In this document: positions 11,978 to 25,195 of the stretch, one piece after another
Position numbering within the stretch: position 1 is the first letter of the stretch
Layout of the letters: the number at the start of each line of letters is the position of its first letter
Assembly (NCBI GenBank): GCA_023678885.1
Contig: CM042958.1
Span: forward strand, 15,246,852 to 15,310,851
Direction of reading: 5' to 3'
DNA from: Pogostemon cablin
Taxonomy: Eukaryota; Streptophyta; Magnoliopsida; Lamiales; Lamiaceae
DNA length: 64,000 nt
Program-made: the position numbers and the translations under genes
The notes under the pieces: generated by a model
What the model was told of the DNA's origin: nothing
Database searches by the model: none
The model's input: the letters and a program-made list of their open reading frames with translations, nothing else

Positions 11978-14900
11978 TCATTCTGGCCTGCAAAATTAAA
12001 AAAGGCGCAGAAATTTTAGTGATATCTAAGCAAGTGTTAAACTTCTGGTACTTAACAACATATAAATAGGAATACTATCTTCCATAAATTAATAGAAAAA
12101 GAAAAAGAAAAAAAAGTGGCACATTCCATCAGATGTTTATAAAGCAAAGCAAGTAATATTTAAAGAAATGTAAGATGCAGTAAATGATACGGATGGCTCC
12201 AGATGCATTTAGAAATCCATCAAAGAGGACATTTGTGGCAAAATAACTATAGTTAGAGCAGATTAGATCACGACATGATAACCTACAAACTTCTGAAATT
12301 ATTGACGAATAAGAATCGACCATCAATTTGAATTGGTTTAAGAAAAGCACACACGAAGACAACTTTTTATAGAGACCTTCCAAGCTGAATATGGATCTTC
12401 ATAAACATGCAAATTAATGGGCGATGGAAATGTTAATTAAAAGAGACCATTTCACTGCTGCTTTTGCCAGCCAAGCATAGTACATTAACCCATTTGGTAT
12501 TTTGGCTACAGTTTGACTAAGAACAATGCAGCAAAAAGTATTGCTTGAGATTTTATCAGTTCATTATGATTAGACAGCCAAATCCATTTCCATTCATTTC
12601 GTTTGGGTCACCAGAACAACTATTTTCTCTAACTCCCTAAATTCGTAAACACGAATTTTGTTTTACTAAAATTCAATCCACCTCGAAGATCATCAGTACC
12701 TTCTATGACATGCACGTACACAATTTTTAGGGATTAAATTCCATCAAAGACCACAACTGGAGAAGAGATAGAGCCGATATACAATTTGAAGTACAACCAA
12801 TGCTATAGACAAAAAAATCTTGGAAATTTAGCTCTTGCAATCCAAGTAGGTTAGGGCCCTGAAATGAAAACGACTTTGAAATTCCAGACCTACACTAGAC
12901 AAATCACAAATGCATACCATATCAAGCATTGAAAATTTGAAGGTACATTCTTACGTCTATCAGTGTTCAGACCTATACACCACTCACAGAAGGTAGTACA
13001 CAATTAGAGCCAAGTAGCCTGAATCTTGATGCAGAACTCTATAAGAAAATACTTCCTTTGAGGCTCAAACACAAATAAAGGTACGCAAGCCAATGCAAAA
13101 CTGATAAGCAACTTTAAGGGATGTTTGAGAAGAGCCTGGAAATCAAGATTTGTGAATTGAAATTCCTCCCCTTCTTTGGAAATTGAAACACAGATACTCA
13201 AATCCAACCCTAATACTAATACTCTACTACCAATTATACTCTACTCTTTCACCTGCTACTCCATCTCCTAGTTATTTCTGAATACCATCACCCAAACATC
13301 CAATAATTACACACATAATTTTTCAGAACATTTTTATACAACACTACTTTTTTCCAACATTAATGGCATTTGAAAAATATAAGATATTCTAATAGTCTCA
13401 TGTTTTCACTAGGATACAGATCACTAATCATTACTACTTGCACTAGTATATCATCTAGATTAAGATAAATAATCAATCTATAAGTGTAATCTGTAAGAGT
13501 AGAGATTACACTTATAATTTGGAAGACTAGATTAAACAGACTGGGTCATGGAGTTCTCCAAACTGAGAAACAATTGAAGGGCCACTGTTTATGATCTCGA
13601 AATCTTTTGTAATTAAATTCTGCAACGGCTATGGTTAAACTTCAAGTAGTAACTGTTCAAAATAAATAGTTACAGACTGCTTCATCATAAGTTGATTCTT
13701 CATTATGTCCAACCATAGTGAATGAGTAGTCACTTTGTAAGCGAGGGTTGGAAGGCCTTGTACAGAAAATACTAAGAGGGGAAAATTATTCTATTCAACT
13801 ATTCCTAAAAATTAATGTGCAGACCTACCAGAGGATATGAGGATATGGTGATGCAAGAACAAAAGGTTACAATTGCAAACTGCCTTGCTGGAAAAATAAT
13901 GAAGTTATGAGAAATATACCTAAAAAAATTAAGCATTAAATTTGTGACAGACATTGATAAGATTCAAGACAGTCACATCTCTAGGGCTAATCCCAGTTCA
14001 ATTCTGAATTAATCCAAACATTATCTTCCAAGTTTCATGTAAATTTTTCCAAGAAAGAATGAAAGAGTAAACAACAACAGATCAAAAGAAATGATTATAT
14101 AGCAGAGTAATCAATTCACAATTATATATAGATGAAAAGCTGCATACCATTTGATAATCGAGCCGAAGAGAAAATGTTGCATGATAGGAACCTTCTCCAT
14201 AACTTCTATCTTATACATCTTTAGCAGTCCACTATTTACCTTCCTCCAATTAGGAACGCCACTGATGTCATCCAACATAGGTGAATGCTCGGAAAACAAA
14301 CCCCTCTTCACCTTCTTTATGAAAACAATACACGAGAGATACATATATTCGTTTGAGAAATTCTCCAATATATCCTCATTATGAATAGACTTAGGCTTCA
14401 TATACTTGTGATCAATCAATTGAGATGACCCAAATATATATGGCAGGAAATGATAGTCATCAAGCCCCCAAACACCGTGGGATCCTGCAGGCTCCAAGGA
14501 GTAAGTGAGTTGCAATTTTCTCATTAACTCCATATACTTGACAAAAACTTTTGACACCAAGGCTGGATAATCCTCTTCTCTAACGATACTCAACCTTGCC
14601 AGGCAATACAACCACGCTGCAAAATTTGTTTCATGGCCAGTTCCTAGTTGATAAGATGAAATGTTGCATTAATTTTAATTCTCACCATTGAAGCTAAGAA
14701 GATAAAGCTAGTATAGAGTCCACAAACTTGCATAAGAAGTTTATAAATACTAAAGATACTTGATCAAATAAATACAATATGCATCTGAGAAACTAAAATA
14801 TGAAGCATGCTGGTGCCCAGCATATGTGAGCCATGCATTAGTACCTCTTTTTAATTCTTTCTAAAGTTCCCAAATACACAGCTTACATCCTCGGATTAAC

Positions 14901-16444
14901 AATCTTGGAAAAAATTTGAATCAAGGACCAGAGGAGAATTGGTCATTCAATCTAGTGATCTAATCGAGATTGAAATTGGAAAATGAGCTACAAACAGGGA
15001 GGAATTAATACTACAAACTCAAGCATTGCCATTCAATTTCACAGTCAACAAAGTGAAAGCCGATATAAGTGCAGCTGAGACAATGTTTCAACCAATGTTT
15101 TTGTAGATACGAGAGTATAACTATGCATCTGCATATGCAAAAAATCATATGGATAATGATGATGCACATATAAACACTTACACAGATATGAAATTCAGAT
15201 TCTAAGCTGAGAATCTTCACATATAACAGATTGAAATGAGTGAAAGATATTTCTCAACAACACCCATAATAAATTTCGAAGCTGAACAATATTTGTAGAC
15301 TTAAATTGAAACAATTCAAAGCATTCCAAGTAATATCTAACTTCAGTCTATTTTCCTCCCCGGAAAAGTATTCAGACTTCAAATCAGACCAAACGAAAAG
15401 TCCTTGAATACCATTTTTACATTTCCAGGCCTTTCAATATCAAAATAAAGAGATTAAAGGATGATTTATTTCCATACAGAAAAGGTCACTCATCCAGCCA
15501 AAAAGTCATTGGTTTTTTCTCTTAATTATATAAGGCTTCAGATACTAATTCTTTAAAGGCTTCCCTAACAAAAAAATCTGCAACGATTGCACAAATTTTA
15601 TATAAGTATATTTTAGCTCTGGATTGTGCTTAGACCATTTTGACAGTAATGCTATAGCAGCTATACATAAAAGTGGGATTCCTACTGCTGGAAAGAGACA
15701 CTGTACAAAGATAATTGATAATCCTTGGCACAAAACTATTCAGAAGAGTAAAAATTGAGAGATAAAGACAAATCATGTACCATAATCAATGCGAGTGGCA
15801 TTGCCAAAGCTATCGGTAAAATAGGGCACAAGTTCTGCAGCTGCGTCGCGAAGCTCCGACGGCAGAAACATCAGCATAAACGCCTCCGCCTCGCCGCTCA
15901 TCCGCTCATGCCACGTCCGATACGCCACATTTCCGTACCGTGCGGCCTGCTGCAGCGGAGGGATTTCATCCACAAAGTCGACTAACTTCTGGACAATAGA
16001 GATTAGGATTTCGACGGTGGGGGAGACGTGGTAGGGATCGGAGAGCTTACGCAATTTGACGGACTCGGATAAGGAGACAACGAAGCCGAGGTAGTTTCGA
16101 CAAGAAGGGGAGGAGTGGAAGAGAGCGACGTCTTCAGGGGAAGTGATTCTCTTGCAAGGGGCGGTGAATTGGTGGGGCAGAGAGATGGGTTCGATCTTCT
16201 CGGCGTGAGGAACGGGGGTACGCATGATGGTCTCCTTGGTGTTGGTGGGGGGTGGCGGGAGGTTGACGGCGGGGATGCGGATGGGTATGTAAGAAGGAGT
16301 ATCGGATGGGGGTGGTGGCGCGGGGAAAGCGGTGGGTCCGCCACACTTGGCACAGACTGACGGTGGAGGTGGGAATCCTGACGACTGTACTTCGTGGCAG
16401 GTCTGGTGGTGGTGGTGGTGGTGGTGGTCGGGCGGGGGTTCCAT
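11978..16444 (-). CDS. PTPA: Serine/threonine-protein phosphatase 2A activator (PTPA)
   Basis: Exons on the minus strand are 16444-15781, 14643-14148 and 11987-11978, summing to 1170 nt and 389 residues. The product is the PP2A activator/phosphotyrosyl phosphatase activator, a peptidyl-prolyl isomerase-like chaperone that loads the PP2A catalytic subunit. Family-typical stretches seen are KRITSPEDVALFHSS, IDYGTGHETNFAAWLYCL (spans intron 1), WGLDDYHFLPYIFGSS, and VPIMQHFLFGSIIKW at the C-terminus. The plant-style N-terminal extension is Pro-rich with seven consecutive His and a CxxC in VCAKCGG. The ATG at 16444 was chosen because the longer in-frame ORF upstream (to 16561) has no family similarity. 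The last coding exon is only 10 nt (completing W, then P, E, stop) after a 2.16-kb intron; the final exon rests on splice signals. Confidence 0.9.
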
Positions 16445-17278
16445 TTTTTGGATCGCGGAGGATAGGTGGAAGGTATACAAAGTAACAAAATCACTAATAA
16501 AATGTTTATGTAGTACTAACAAAATTATGGAGTCATTTTCTTTAGTTAGTTTCTCCTGCACTCGGTTACAAAGGGTGTTATATTTTATTTTTAAAAAATA
16601 TAGTAAATAAATTTTATTTTTATCGAAGAATTAATATTTAATTAAAATATTAGTTTTATTTTTTAAAAAAATTAAGAGTATAAAATTTTAGAGGCTAGGT
16701 AATTGTACACGGGTACCACACCGAAATTTTTGCGCTATTTTTGGACATCATCTTTTGTACTACACATTAAGTGATTGGCACGTAAATGAGTAAAGAAATT
16801 CAATCATTGATTGGCACGTAAATGAGTAGTGAAATTCAATCATTGCTCGTAAAGTTTAAGCTTTTTTAAATAAGATATAGTTTTCCTTTATTTCCTACAT
16901 ATCGTCCATTCGATGGTATTGCAAAGGAAATGATTTACATAAATGGCACAGAAAATCCACTAGTGCACTAGTTAATAAGAATCATTATTAGATTAATAAC
17001 CACTTTTGATCAAATAAAATAATTAAAAATTAAAAAAAAATAACTACCACTAAAAAAACCATCTAGTTGGTCTCCTGTGTCCCGACACACTGTGCCCCAT
17101 GGGAACACAAGAATAAAATATTAATTAATGGCAAAAATTAATACTCCTTTCGTCCCACCGAAAGATTTCCATTTTAGTATATTAGGCGTCACATTCAAAT
17201 GTCCTTATTTTCCACTTTTAGTAAAAATATACCACACGTGGCACATTATTCACTACTAATACAACTCCTCATTACTCA

Positions 17279-17872
17279 CAGTGACGAAGCCAAAAAAACG
17301 ACTTGGGGGTCCAAAGTACGTTTTAATTCTATGATGATTGGATTTAATTTACTTCGCCAAATATAATAGTAAAATTATTTTTTTAAAAAAAACTTTAAAT
17401 AGATACATAACTTATTTATTCATAATTTTAATTAAAAAAAATAAACTAAATAATATACATATCTTTAAAATAAAGTTAGAAAAAACAAAGAATTTGATCA
17501 TAAATATTAAATTAAAAACATTTGAATAAGTATGTAGTAAATAATAATAACAATGATAATAGGAGTAAAAAAAAACATTAATACACTAATAATGAACCAA
17601 ATAAATAATATAAGTATTTTTAAAGATAAATTAAATATATTTAAAATGTAAATGAAAAAAGGAAATAAAAATTAAATAGAGAATAAAACAAATAAAATTT
17701 AGAAGCTGCTAAAGTCTAAACAGGCTTCGAAGCTGGGACCATCAAATAATTAGAAGGCCTATTAAACCAATATTTATACAGTGTAATATTAATATATAGA
17801 GTACTGTACTTAAATAAAAAAAAATGTAATTGGTCACGGCAGTGCCCCTAGTCCTATGTTGGCTCCGTCTAT
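17279..17872. mobile_element. Degenerate non-autonomous TIR DNA transposon
   Basis: The left end is CAGTGACGAAGCCA followed by an A-run and GGGGGTCC. The right end, read on the other strand, is ATAGACGGAGCCAAC. This inverted pair and the GGGGGTCC motif resemble a common plant repeat whose ends read CAGTGGCGGAGCCA. The interior is AT-rich with no transposase. No clear target-site duplication was found, so the family is not assigned. Confidence 0.45.
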
Positions 17873-18126
17873 AATTACAAATAAAATAATAATACTCTTT
17901 AATTTACATATAAAAAGCAATTGGTAATGTTTGGGCGGAACGAAAAAATTATTAAATTCTGATATTTTCATGAGAGTACGATGTGTCCCGAACATACAAG
18001 TTTTTGTCATAACTACCCTAGAAATAAATCATAGCAATTTTAATACTAGATATTAATGTTCAATGCAAATAGCAATTTTAATTTTTATACCCTCCATCCA
18101 ACAAAATATTAAATGACAAAAACTTC

Positions 18127-18347
18127 TGTGCATCCGGGCGCACGTACCATATTCCGTACGCCTTTAGAATTTTGTGTTAAATTGTATACCCTTTAGATAA
18201 AGATGTGTACCCTTTATTTTCTAAAGAAAATTATTGTGTGTATCTGGGCGCATGGACAACACTCCGTGCGCGTTTAGAATTTTGTGTTAAATTGTATACC
18301 CTTTAATATAAAAATGTTTACTCTTTATTTTCTAAAGAAAAAATATA
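18127..18347 (+). repeat. 110-bp tandem duplication
   Basis: Two diverged copies of a 110-bp unit (18127-18236 and 18237-18347). Each starts TGTG-ATC-GGGCGCA and contains TTTAGAATTTTGTGTTAAAT and a shared TTATTTTCTAAAGAAAA tail. A partial third copy may continue after the MITE at about 18625-18740. Confidence 0.8.
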
Positions 18348-18620
18348 TTCCCTCCGTCTCAATTTCAACTTCACACTTTCTGTTTTGGTTCATCCCAAAT
18401 TCAACTTCACACTCCTATAAAAGGAAAAAACAACTAACTAATATTCCTCTACCATATTTTAATTTCAAATTTGTCATCACATTTTTAACACACATAACAT
18501 ACTTTATCATTTATTTAAAACTAAAAAATACCGTAATACCCCTAAAAGCAAGTCAAAAAGTGACTTTTGTTAAACTCCGTATCTACCGTAAACGTGAAGA
18601 TGAATTTGGGACGGAGGGAG
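18348..18620. mobile_element. Stowaway MITE
   Basis: The ends are TTCCCTCCGTCTCAATTT (left) and, on the opposite strand, CTCCCTCCGTCCCAAATT (right). TA flanks it on both sides (18346-18347 and 18621-18622). Length is 273 bp and the interior is non-coding. These are the diagnostic Tc1/mariner-type Stowaway features. Confidence 0.85.
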
Positions 18621-20141
18621 TATTAATGAAAAGTGTATATCTTTTACAACAAAATGGTGTACCTTTTATTAATTAAAGTATATATCATTTAGACCAAAGC
18701 AATGTACTCTTACCTATATTACTAAATTTCTAAAGACACACGGAATGTGTTCCTATGCCGGAAGCACGCAAGTCTCACTCATATTAAATTTTAACTTTTT
18801 CCATAACAAGTGTTACAGGAAAATCTCGATTTTGGTCATTAATTTTGGTTAAATCAAATTTTAGTCCAACTTTTTACTTTTTCAATTTTAATAATTTTTC
18901 ATTAATTTCCATTCTATAATTTTTAACTTTTTCAGCTATAATCCTTAAAAAATTCAAATTTACAGGACTTCCAAGTCCTTAACGTTTTGCAAAAAGACGA
19001 CTTAAATTAAAAGTTTTAAAAATTAAAGGACTGAAATTAATATAAAATAATTAAAATTAAAAAAGTTAAATGATAAAAGACAAAATTGAATTTAATCAAA
19101 ATTAATAAACTAAAATTGAGATTTTCTTCAATGTTGAATATTCATTTTTCACATCATATGCCTTAATTTCCCATAGCTAAGTGTGATATGATGTTTATGT
19201 TATGTTTAGCCATGCCCATGAAAAAAATATAAAAAAATAAAATAATAAATTTAAGTGAAGATTTAAAGAGAAAATAAAGTGTTAATAAATTTTGTTGCAT
19301 CATGGCATATGACGTGGCAATAGTAAGTATATGTGGTTGCCAATGCCATGTCAGCAGAATCAGAAAATACATTCGTGAATTGAATTACCCTTAAATTTTA
19401 TTTTTTTTTTCACTTTTAAGCGGAATATGTTATTTTCCTGTAGTATTTGTTTAAGAATTTGTTAAGGTTTTTGAATTGGCATCAGCTCCCATTGATTGTG
19501 TTTTGTTGTGAATATGCAATCAACACAAAATAAAATATTATAGTAATAAACAAATTCAGGATAATAAAAAATGATAATACTTAAACATAAGTGTATTAAG
19601 ATTTAAGTGGTTCGGTCTCAATTGATTTCTATCATCATTGAGGCTAAGGGGCTTCTATTGGTTTTTTTTAATCAAATAATAGAGCATATGTTAAATTGAA
19701 TAGGAACAAGAATTATCAAAAATATCATTCACAAAAGTAAGAAGATTCGATCGAATAATAAAAGCTTGTAACAAATCACGAAGCTTGAACTATGTAATGT
19801 GTCATTGAGTTGAGGCTGAGGGAGCTTCTATTTTTTGAGTAAAAAAAATAAAACCTTCTTTTTGCTAATACTTATATTCTTGTATAAAATAAAATAAAAT
19901 AAAATAAACAAAGTAAGAAAGAAAGTGAGAGAGAGTTCTTAATTATTTCATTCAAATTTATATGCTTAATCAAAGCATAATTATGTGGTGTAAATAACAT
20001 GAGATGTACATACAATTCAACTTGTGAAAGCTTAAGAGCAGTCACACACACACAAACAAACAAACAAAAAAAGAAAAATTCCATCATAGTAATGCTTGTT
20101 TGGCATTTCTGCAAATGGTGCAAATCCATTGAAATATATTT

Positions 20142-20810
20142 TTATATAAAAATCTTCTTCAGCTTCTGACAACCTGTCACACATGTATCCACTCTTTTGG
20201 TATCTGCAAAACCAAACATTAACTCATGTCACAGTAATTAATTATCAAGGAAATTAATTAATACTAAAAAATCAACAAAACTTCTTCCCGAATGAATTTT
20301 ATGTGTCACAAAACATCTTGTGCCGAGTTTTATGATACAAATCATAAGAAGTAACAGCATCTTTACTAAAAATAAGTACTCAATCAGTGAACATTGATAA
20401 CCTCAAATATAACCATTGCACGAACAATTAACAAAATAGCTAAAAAGTGATAATAATATCTTTAATGAAAAGTGATAGTTTATAATTAAGAAAACGTAAA
20501 ACAATCTCCCACGCAACGTGACATGTACAGAGAGAAGAGTACCATTGGTATATCGGGCACAATTGTGAACTGCACAGCCAAGATTATGATAGTAAAGTTG
20601 TAGAGGTTTAATTTGTTTAGTAATTGGCTTAGCATAACACTTGACCATACATTGAACAGCACATGGGATTTTGGATCCAAAAATTGCACAAAAAACAATG
20701 CATTTGCCATAGCACAAAGCGAATTTGGGTGTTATTTTTTTAGCAGATGCATTTCCTGTAAATATGAGGATCAATTGCACCAATATTATTAGCCCATTAT
20801 TTTGCTTCAT
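20142..20810 (-). CDS. Secreted cysteine-rich peptide, thionin-like (paralogue A)
   Basis: Two exons on the minus strand, 20810-20543 and 20203-20142, joined in frame (phase 1) to 109 residues. The first 23 residues form a typical signal peptide (hydrophobic core LIILVQLILIFTG, then NASA). The rest has ten cysteines at 33, 37, 41, 50, 54, 58, 79, 84, 97 and 101, with spacing CX3CX3CX8CX3CX3C, then CX4C, then CX3C. This layout suits the plant thionin-like small peptide group. Function (defence or signalling) is inference from family only. The read-through ORF past the donor at 20542 lacks the last two cysteines, which argues for splicing. It has a close paralogue at 25567-26344 with the same intron position and phase. 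A TATA-like TATAAA lies at 20921-20916. Confidence 0.75.
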
Positions 20811-20915
20811 GGCTACCTATCTCTCTCACAATTCTTTTTTTATTTTCTTTCAAATATTAATTATTCCTATTGCTTGTACTTTCTTTGTGCTTTGAGATGT
20901 CACTATATGCTGGCC

Positions 20916-20921
20916 TTTATA
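20916..20921 (-). promoter_or_regulatory. TATA box of peptide gene A
   Basis: TATAAA on the minus strand inside the near-palindrome TGGCCTTTATAGGCCA, 106 nt upstream of the ATG at 20810. The paralogue has a long TATA run at the equivalent place. Confidence 0.6.
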
Positions 20922-20941
20922 GGCCACACAAATTGATGAAA

Positions 20942-21120
20942 GTATTCCATGTTTGTGTGTGTGAATCTCAATGAATTGATGAAATTTGCTAATCTTGGAT
21001 TATGAAGGTATTCCATGTTTATATGTGTGAATATCAATCATAAATTGATGAAATTTAGTAATGATGGATTATGAATGTATTTCATGTTTATATGAGTGAA
21101 TCTCAATGAATTCATGAAAT
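20942..21120 (-). repeat. Promoter tandem repeat, about 2.7 copies of a 66-69 bp unit
   Basis: Units begin at 20942, 21008 and 21077 with GTATTCCATGTTT-like text and continue GTGTGAAT-TCAAT, then AATTGATGAAATTT and TTGGATTATGAA. The third is partial. The array starts 132 nt upstream of the paralogue A ATG. A single homologous unit sits 131 nt upstream of the paralogue B ATG (from 26475). Confidence 0.85.
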
Positions 21121-23996
21121 TAATCTACTAATTAAACTTGAATTATGTGGAGAATAAAATTTAGTAATACTTTTCAATGTATAATGTGTTGAATTTCACT
21201 TATTGAAATTGCTAAGAATGTAATTCTTGGGATTAATTTTGTTCTTTCCTTAGTAAATTTAAAGGACATTGTGGTAGTTTTTTTTGTGATAGTGTTATGC
21301 ATAATCGCAAAATACAAGTTATTGTATCTTGGAGAGATAATTGCCAAAAAATTGTAACCACTAAACAAACAATTATAAGTTAAAGAGAAAGAGTTCAACT
21401 ATCGTCTCGACTCAAATTATTTTCTTTAACTCTGATCAACATTTTAATAAAATCCAAATATACCAGACAAAAGAAAGAAAAAAAATAGAACACTAGTATT
21501 TTAAGTGGTTGGATTTTAAGTGACATATGTGAATGAGGTTAGCTAATGAGTTTTTATTATTTTTTTGGTTACAAGACATGGAAGAATGTGTAAAATTCAA
21601 GAATATTTGCCATTTCCCACAGTGTGCTCTTAATAGTACCGTTTCCCGTATGTATGTTCTCAATGGGGATTGATGGAGGAGGCGGCGATCATCCCCACAT
21701 GTGCACGACTGGGGATTGATGGAAGAGGTAAATCGCATGTGCCTCTTGATGCATACTCACAATAGCATTGTATCTATTTCTATTCCAATTTTGTGTTTCC
21801 CTTAAATTTTACTCTTTATTATTGTTCCAGAAAACGTCATTAATAGGACATACTCCTACTTTTCAATTTTATCATTTTATGGAACAATAAGCAGACCTTA
21901 AAATAACCAACCCTAACCATTTATAAAATGAATATAAGGTGAAAACATTTTAAATATAAAGTATATAATGGATCAAAGTAAGTGATAGCTAAATAATTGA
22001 AATATCTAACGCGAACAAATAAAAATAAAATAAATAATAATAATAATAATTGAAAATATTTTTATTAAAAGTGCTTAGTTGATTAATAAAAATTATAATA
22101 ATTAAAAAATAAAAAGTAATATCAAATATTTTTATAAATAAGAAAACATACTCCCTCCATCTTTTAAAAGATTGCATCCCTTTCATGATAGTAAGAAAAA
22201 TGATAACTTTTAAGAGTATTATAATATTTTTTATAATAAATAAATGATAAAGTATGTTAAGTGCATCAAATTTTGATAGTTTTATTTTTTAATATAGTGT
22301 ATGAGGAATGATGATTGTTTTAACTTTTTACCTTATACATAATGAGTTTTTACTACGATAGAGTATACAATTAATGTGGCTGAGGATCGTCCATTAAAAA
22401 TAATTTTTTTAAAAAACTTATTTAATAAATATTGTTAAATTAAGTAATTAAATGACAAACAAACGTAGTTATTATTAATTGATATTTGATAACAATCAAG
22501 TTTTCTTTCTAATTGTTTTTTAATTTTAATTTAAAATATATTTATTCAAGTTAATAGTTAATCGTCTTACATAATGAAATTCGCAAAACGTTGTCGAATG
22601 TGCAAGTCCGTCTCTTTTACATATGAGTCATGACACCCAATAGGAATAAATAATTATAACTCTTATCCATAGATAATTTGTGATTTCTTTTAACATTTTA
22701 GCATCATTTACTCTAATAATTTCAAATTTAGTCGTAAGAATTGTTCAATGCCAAAAATATTTTAAAATTGGCTGATTTAATTTTATAGGAATTTTTCATT
22801 AAAATTGGTTAATAGTTAACGAAATATTCTGAACCATTAACAAAACCAAAATGGACCATGTCTATTTTGAAAGACAGAAAATAATATAAATCTGATAGTA
22901 TATAATAATATAAGTTAATTTGGGATGAAAATTTTCGAAAATTATGATTATAATATTCTCATGGGACCAAAACTGCTAGCTATTGGACCAGTGTATTCTT
23001 ACGGGACTATAATTGAATTGAAGGAATTCTTATGAGACAAAATGTGATTTTTTCCATATAAAATATGAGCTTGATTTCCGGTACATCTAGATGTGTATTT
23101 GTATAAATTTTTATTTAATAATGTATATACATTTATTAATAATTATATAACTTTTTTACATTCAATTTTTCATTAAAAAATCTAACATAAAGTTTGCATA
23201 TAAAGTGTATACATTTTAATTCATTGATGAAGGATTATATTTTTATTCATAAGGAATATGTTTTTTTTTTCCTCTTGCCTCTTTTTATGTATTTAAATCT
23301 TGACAAAACTCGTCCATCCGTTCTCAAATTCTCGCTCAAATAATACCTAAAATTAACCGTAATTAGTTACAAATATGATTGTATAATGTGTTGCGCTGAA
23401 AATTTAATTACAAAAAAAATAATAAATGGACTTTTTTATAAGTTAACATTAACCTAATTTTATAATTGCAAAATGGGTTAGACTAAAATCTTAAATAAGA
23501 GAATGATGCATGTATTTTTTATTTTATTTTATGCCAATATAAATTTAAACTTTGCATTAATTCAAATTTAATGGTGCATATTCATGATTTATTTAAAACA
23601 TTAAACATCGAATATATTTTATGTTACAATTTGTTAAATTATGATTGACTCTTATTTTTAAATTTACACGTATCATTCTCAAATTAATCAACATTTTCAG
23701 TAAGTTTTAAAAAACTATTACGTAGATTACACGTTTATTTTTTCATTTTTTCTAATAACAAATTAATAGATCGAATTTTATTATTGATTTAAAAATATAT
23801 TTCTAATTAAATTCATTAGGTATATTAATTAATGTTTAAATTAAAATTATTACAAATAATCATACTGAATAAATTAATATTGCATATCACCGTATTTATA
23901 TCAGTATTTTGCTATTATATTAATTAATTTGTTAATCAAATTTTATTAAATATGTATTAAAATTTTATGAAATAAAAAATGCATCTTTTTACTTTT

Positions 23997-24000
<4 letters not shown>

Positions 24001-24085
<85 letters not shown>
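24001..24085. repeat. (TA)n microsatellite
   Basis: About 40 uninterrupted TA dinucleotides. Such long pure runs are usually polymorphic in length. Confidence 0.97.
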
Positions 24086-24089
<4 letters not shown>

Positions 24090-24250
24090 GGTATTATATC
24101 TTCTAATATATTAAATTATTAAATTACCTGATTGAAATGTAATTAATTATAAAAGATAATATATAGTTTTAAAATTTCTAATCTTTTAAACATTAACCAA
24201 TGATTTTTTTTCTTCTTTACTTTTCATGTAAACCAATATTTTAGTTTTAA

Positions 24251-24254
<4 letters not shown>

Positions 24255-24289
<35 letters not shown>
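24255..24289. repeat. (TA)n microsatellite, second
   Basis: About 17 TA dinucleotides, about 170 bp after the first run. Confidence 0.95.
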
Positions 24290-24291
<2 letters not shown>

Positions 24292-25195
24292 GATAATCAA
24301 ATTAACTTATTCATTTTAAAATTAATATAACTTAATAAATTAAATTTTAAAAAAAACAAAAACATGATCAATTATGACTTTACATCAACAACAAATAAGA
24401 TTGATTCTTTATTATTATTATAATTATTATTATGATTACGATGGTGTATAATAATCCTTAAATTATTCTCATTCATATTATTAGTACAAAAAATTATATT
24501 AGTAAAAAAGGTGTTTTATCCATTGTAATCATGAGCAATTTAATAGTATATAATAGATACTCTATATAATAATAAATTAATCATATGAATATTAATAATT
24601 TCTATAATTTATTTTACTTTAATTAGTTGGGTCATTCTCTCTTCTTTTTCTCTTTCCACATAAATAATTAATTTAATTTCAAGTACCTATAATAGATTGA
24701 AAGACACTAATTAAAATTTATAAGAATAATAGTATTAGTTATTCTAGATCTTTCTAAATGTTAATCCGTGAAATGATTGAACACTTTTTTCTTCTTTACG
24801 TACAAACTATTATTATAGTTATAATTAATTAAAATTGTCTAAGTACAAATTACACTAACTTAAATGTATTGCTAAATTAGATAAAAACATGATCACTAAA
24901 GCATTGAATTATCCAAAAACAAAATAAAAAAGGGTTATTATTATTATTTTAATAGTGCATATCAATTCTTAAATTATTTTTATCAGTACAATAAATTGAT
25001 TACTCAATTAAAAGTTTTATATTTCATAATCACGGATAAGTTATGATTCCAATAAATAATAGGAGTAGAAGTTAAAATGCTCTTTTACAAAAATTAAAAA
25101 AAAAATAAAAAACTTTAATCATCATATATTAATATGATTAATTTCTATTAAAAATATATATTTTAAAATAATAAATAAATAATAAAATAAGATTA

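Larger units (their letters stand above)
16445..20141. other. AT-rich intergenic, transposon remnants
   Basis: No gene is recognised. It contains a degenerate TIR element (17279-17872), a 110-bp tandem duplication interrupted by a Stowaway MITE (18127-18620), and a region near 19490-19860 with retrotransposon-LTR-like text (AAGTGGTTCGGTC and a twice-repeated GAGGCT..GGGGCTTCTAT-type motif). ORFs here are short and low-complexity. Confidence 0.6.

Noticed and set aside
16003..16494. 163-codon Ser/Pro/Thr-rich minus-strand frame
   Set aside because: It is a shadow of PTPA exon 1 in another frame, created by its Pro/His-rich codons.
17338..17529. 63-codon frame rich in Lys/Ile/Asn
   Set aside because: Low-complexity AT-rich text inside a degenerate transposon, with no family similarity.
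20403..20542. Extension of peptide gene A beyond its donor into a 135-codon frame
   Set aside because: The extension loses the conserved last cysteine pair. The donor and the downstream mini-exon restore the family pattern in both paralogues.
20942..21120. CRISPR-like array
   Set aside because: The repeats are contiguous diverged tandem units without spacers, in a plant nuclear promoter.
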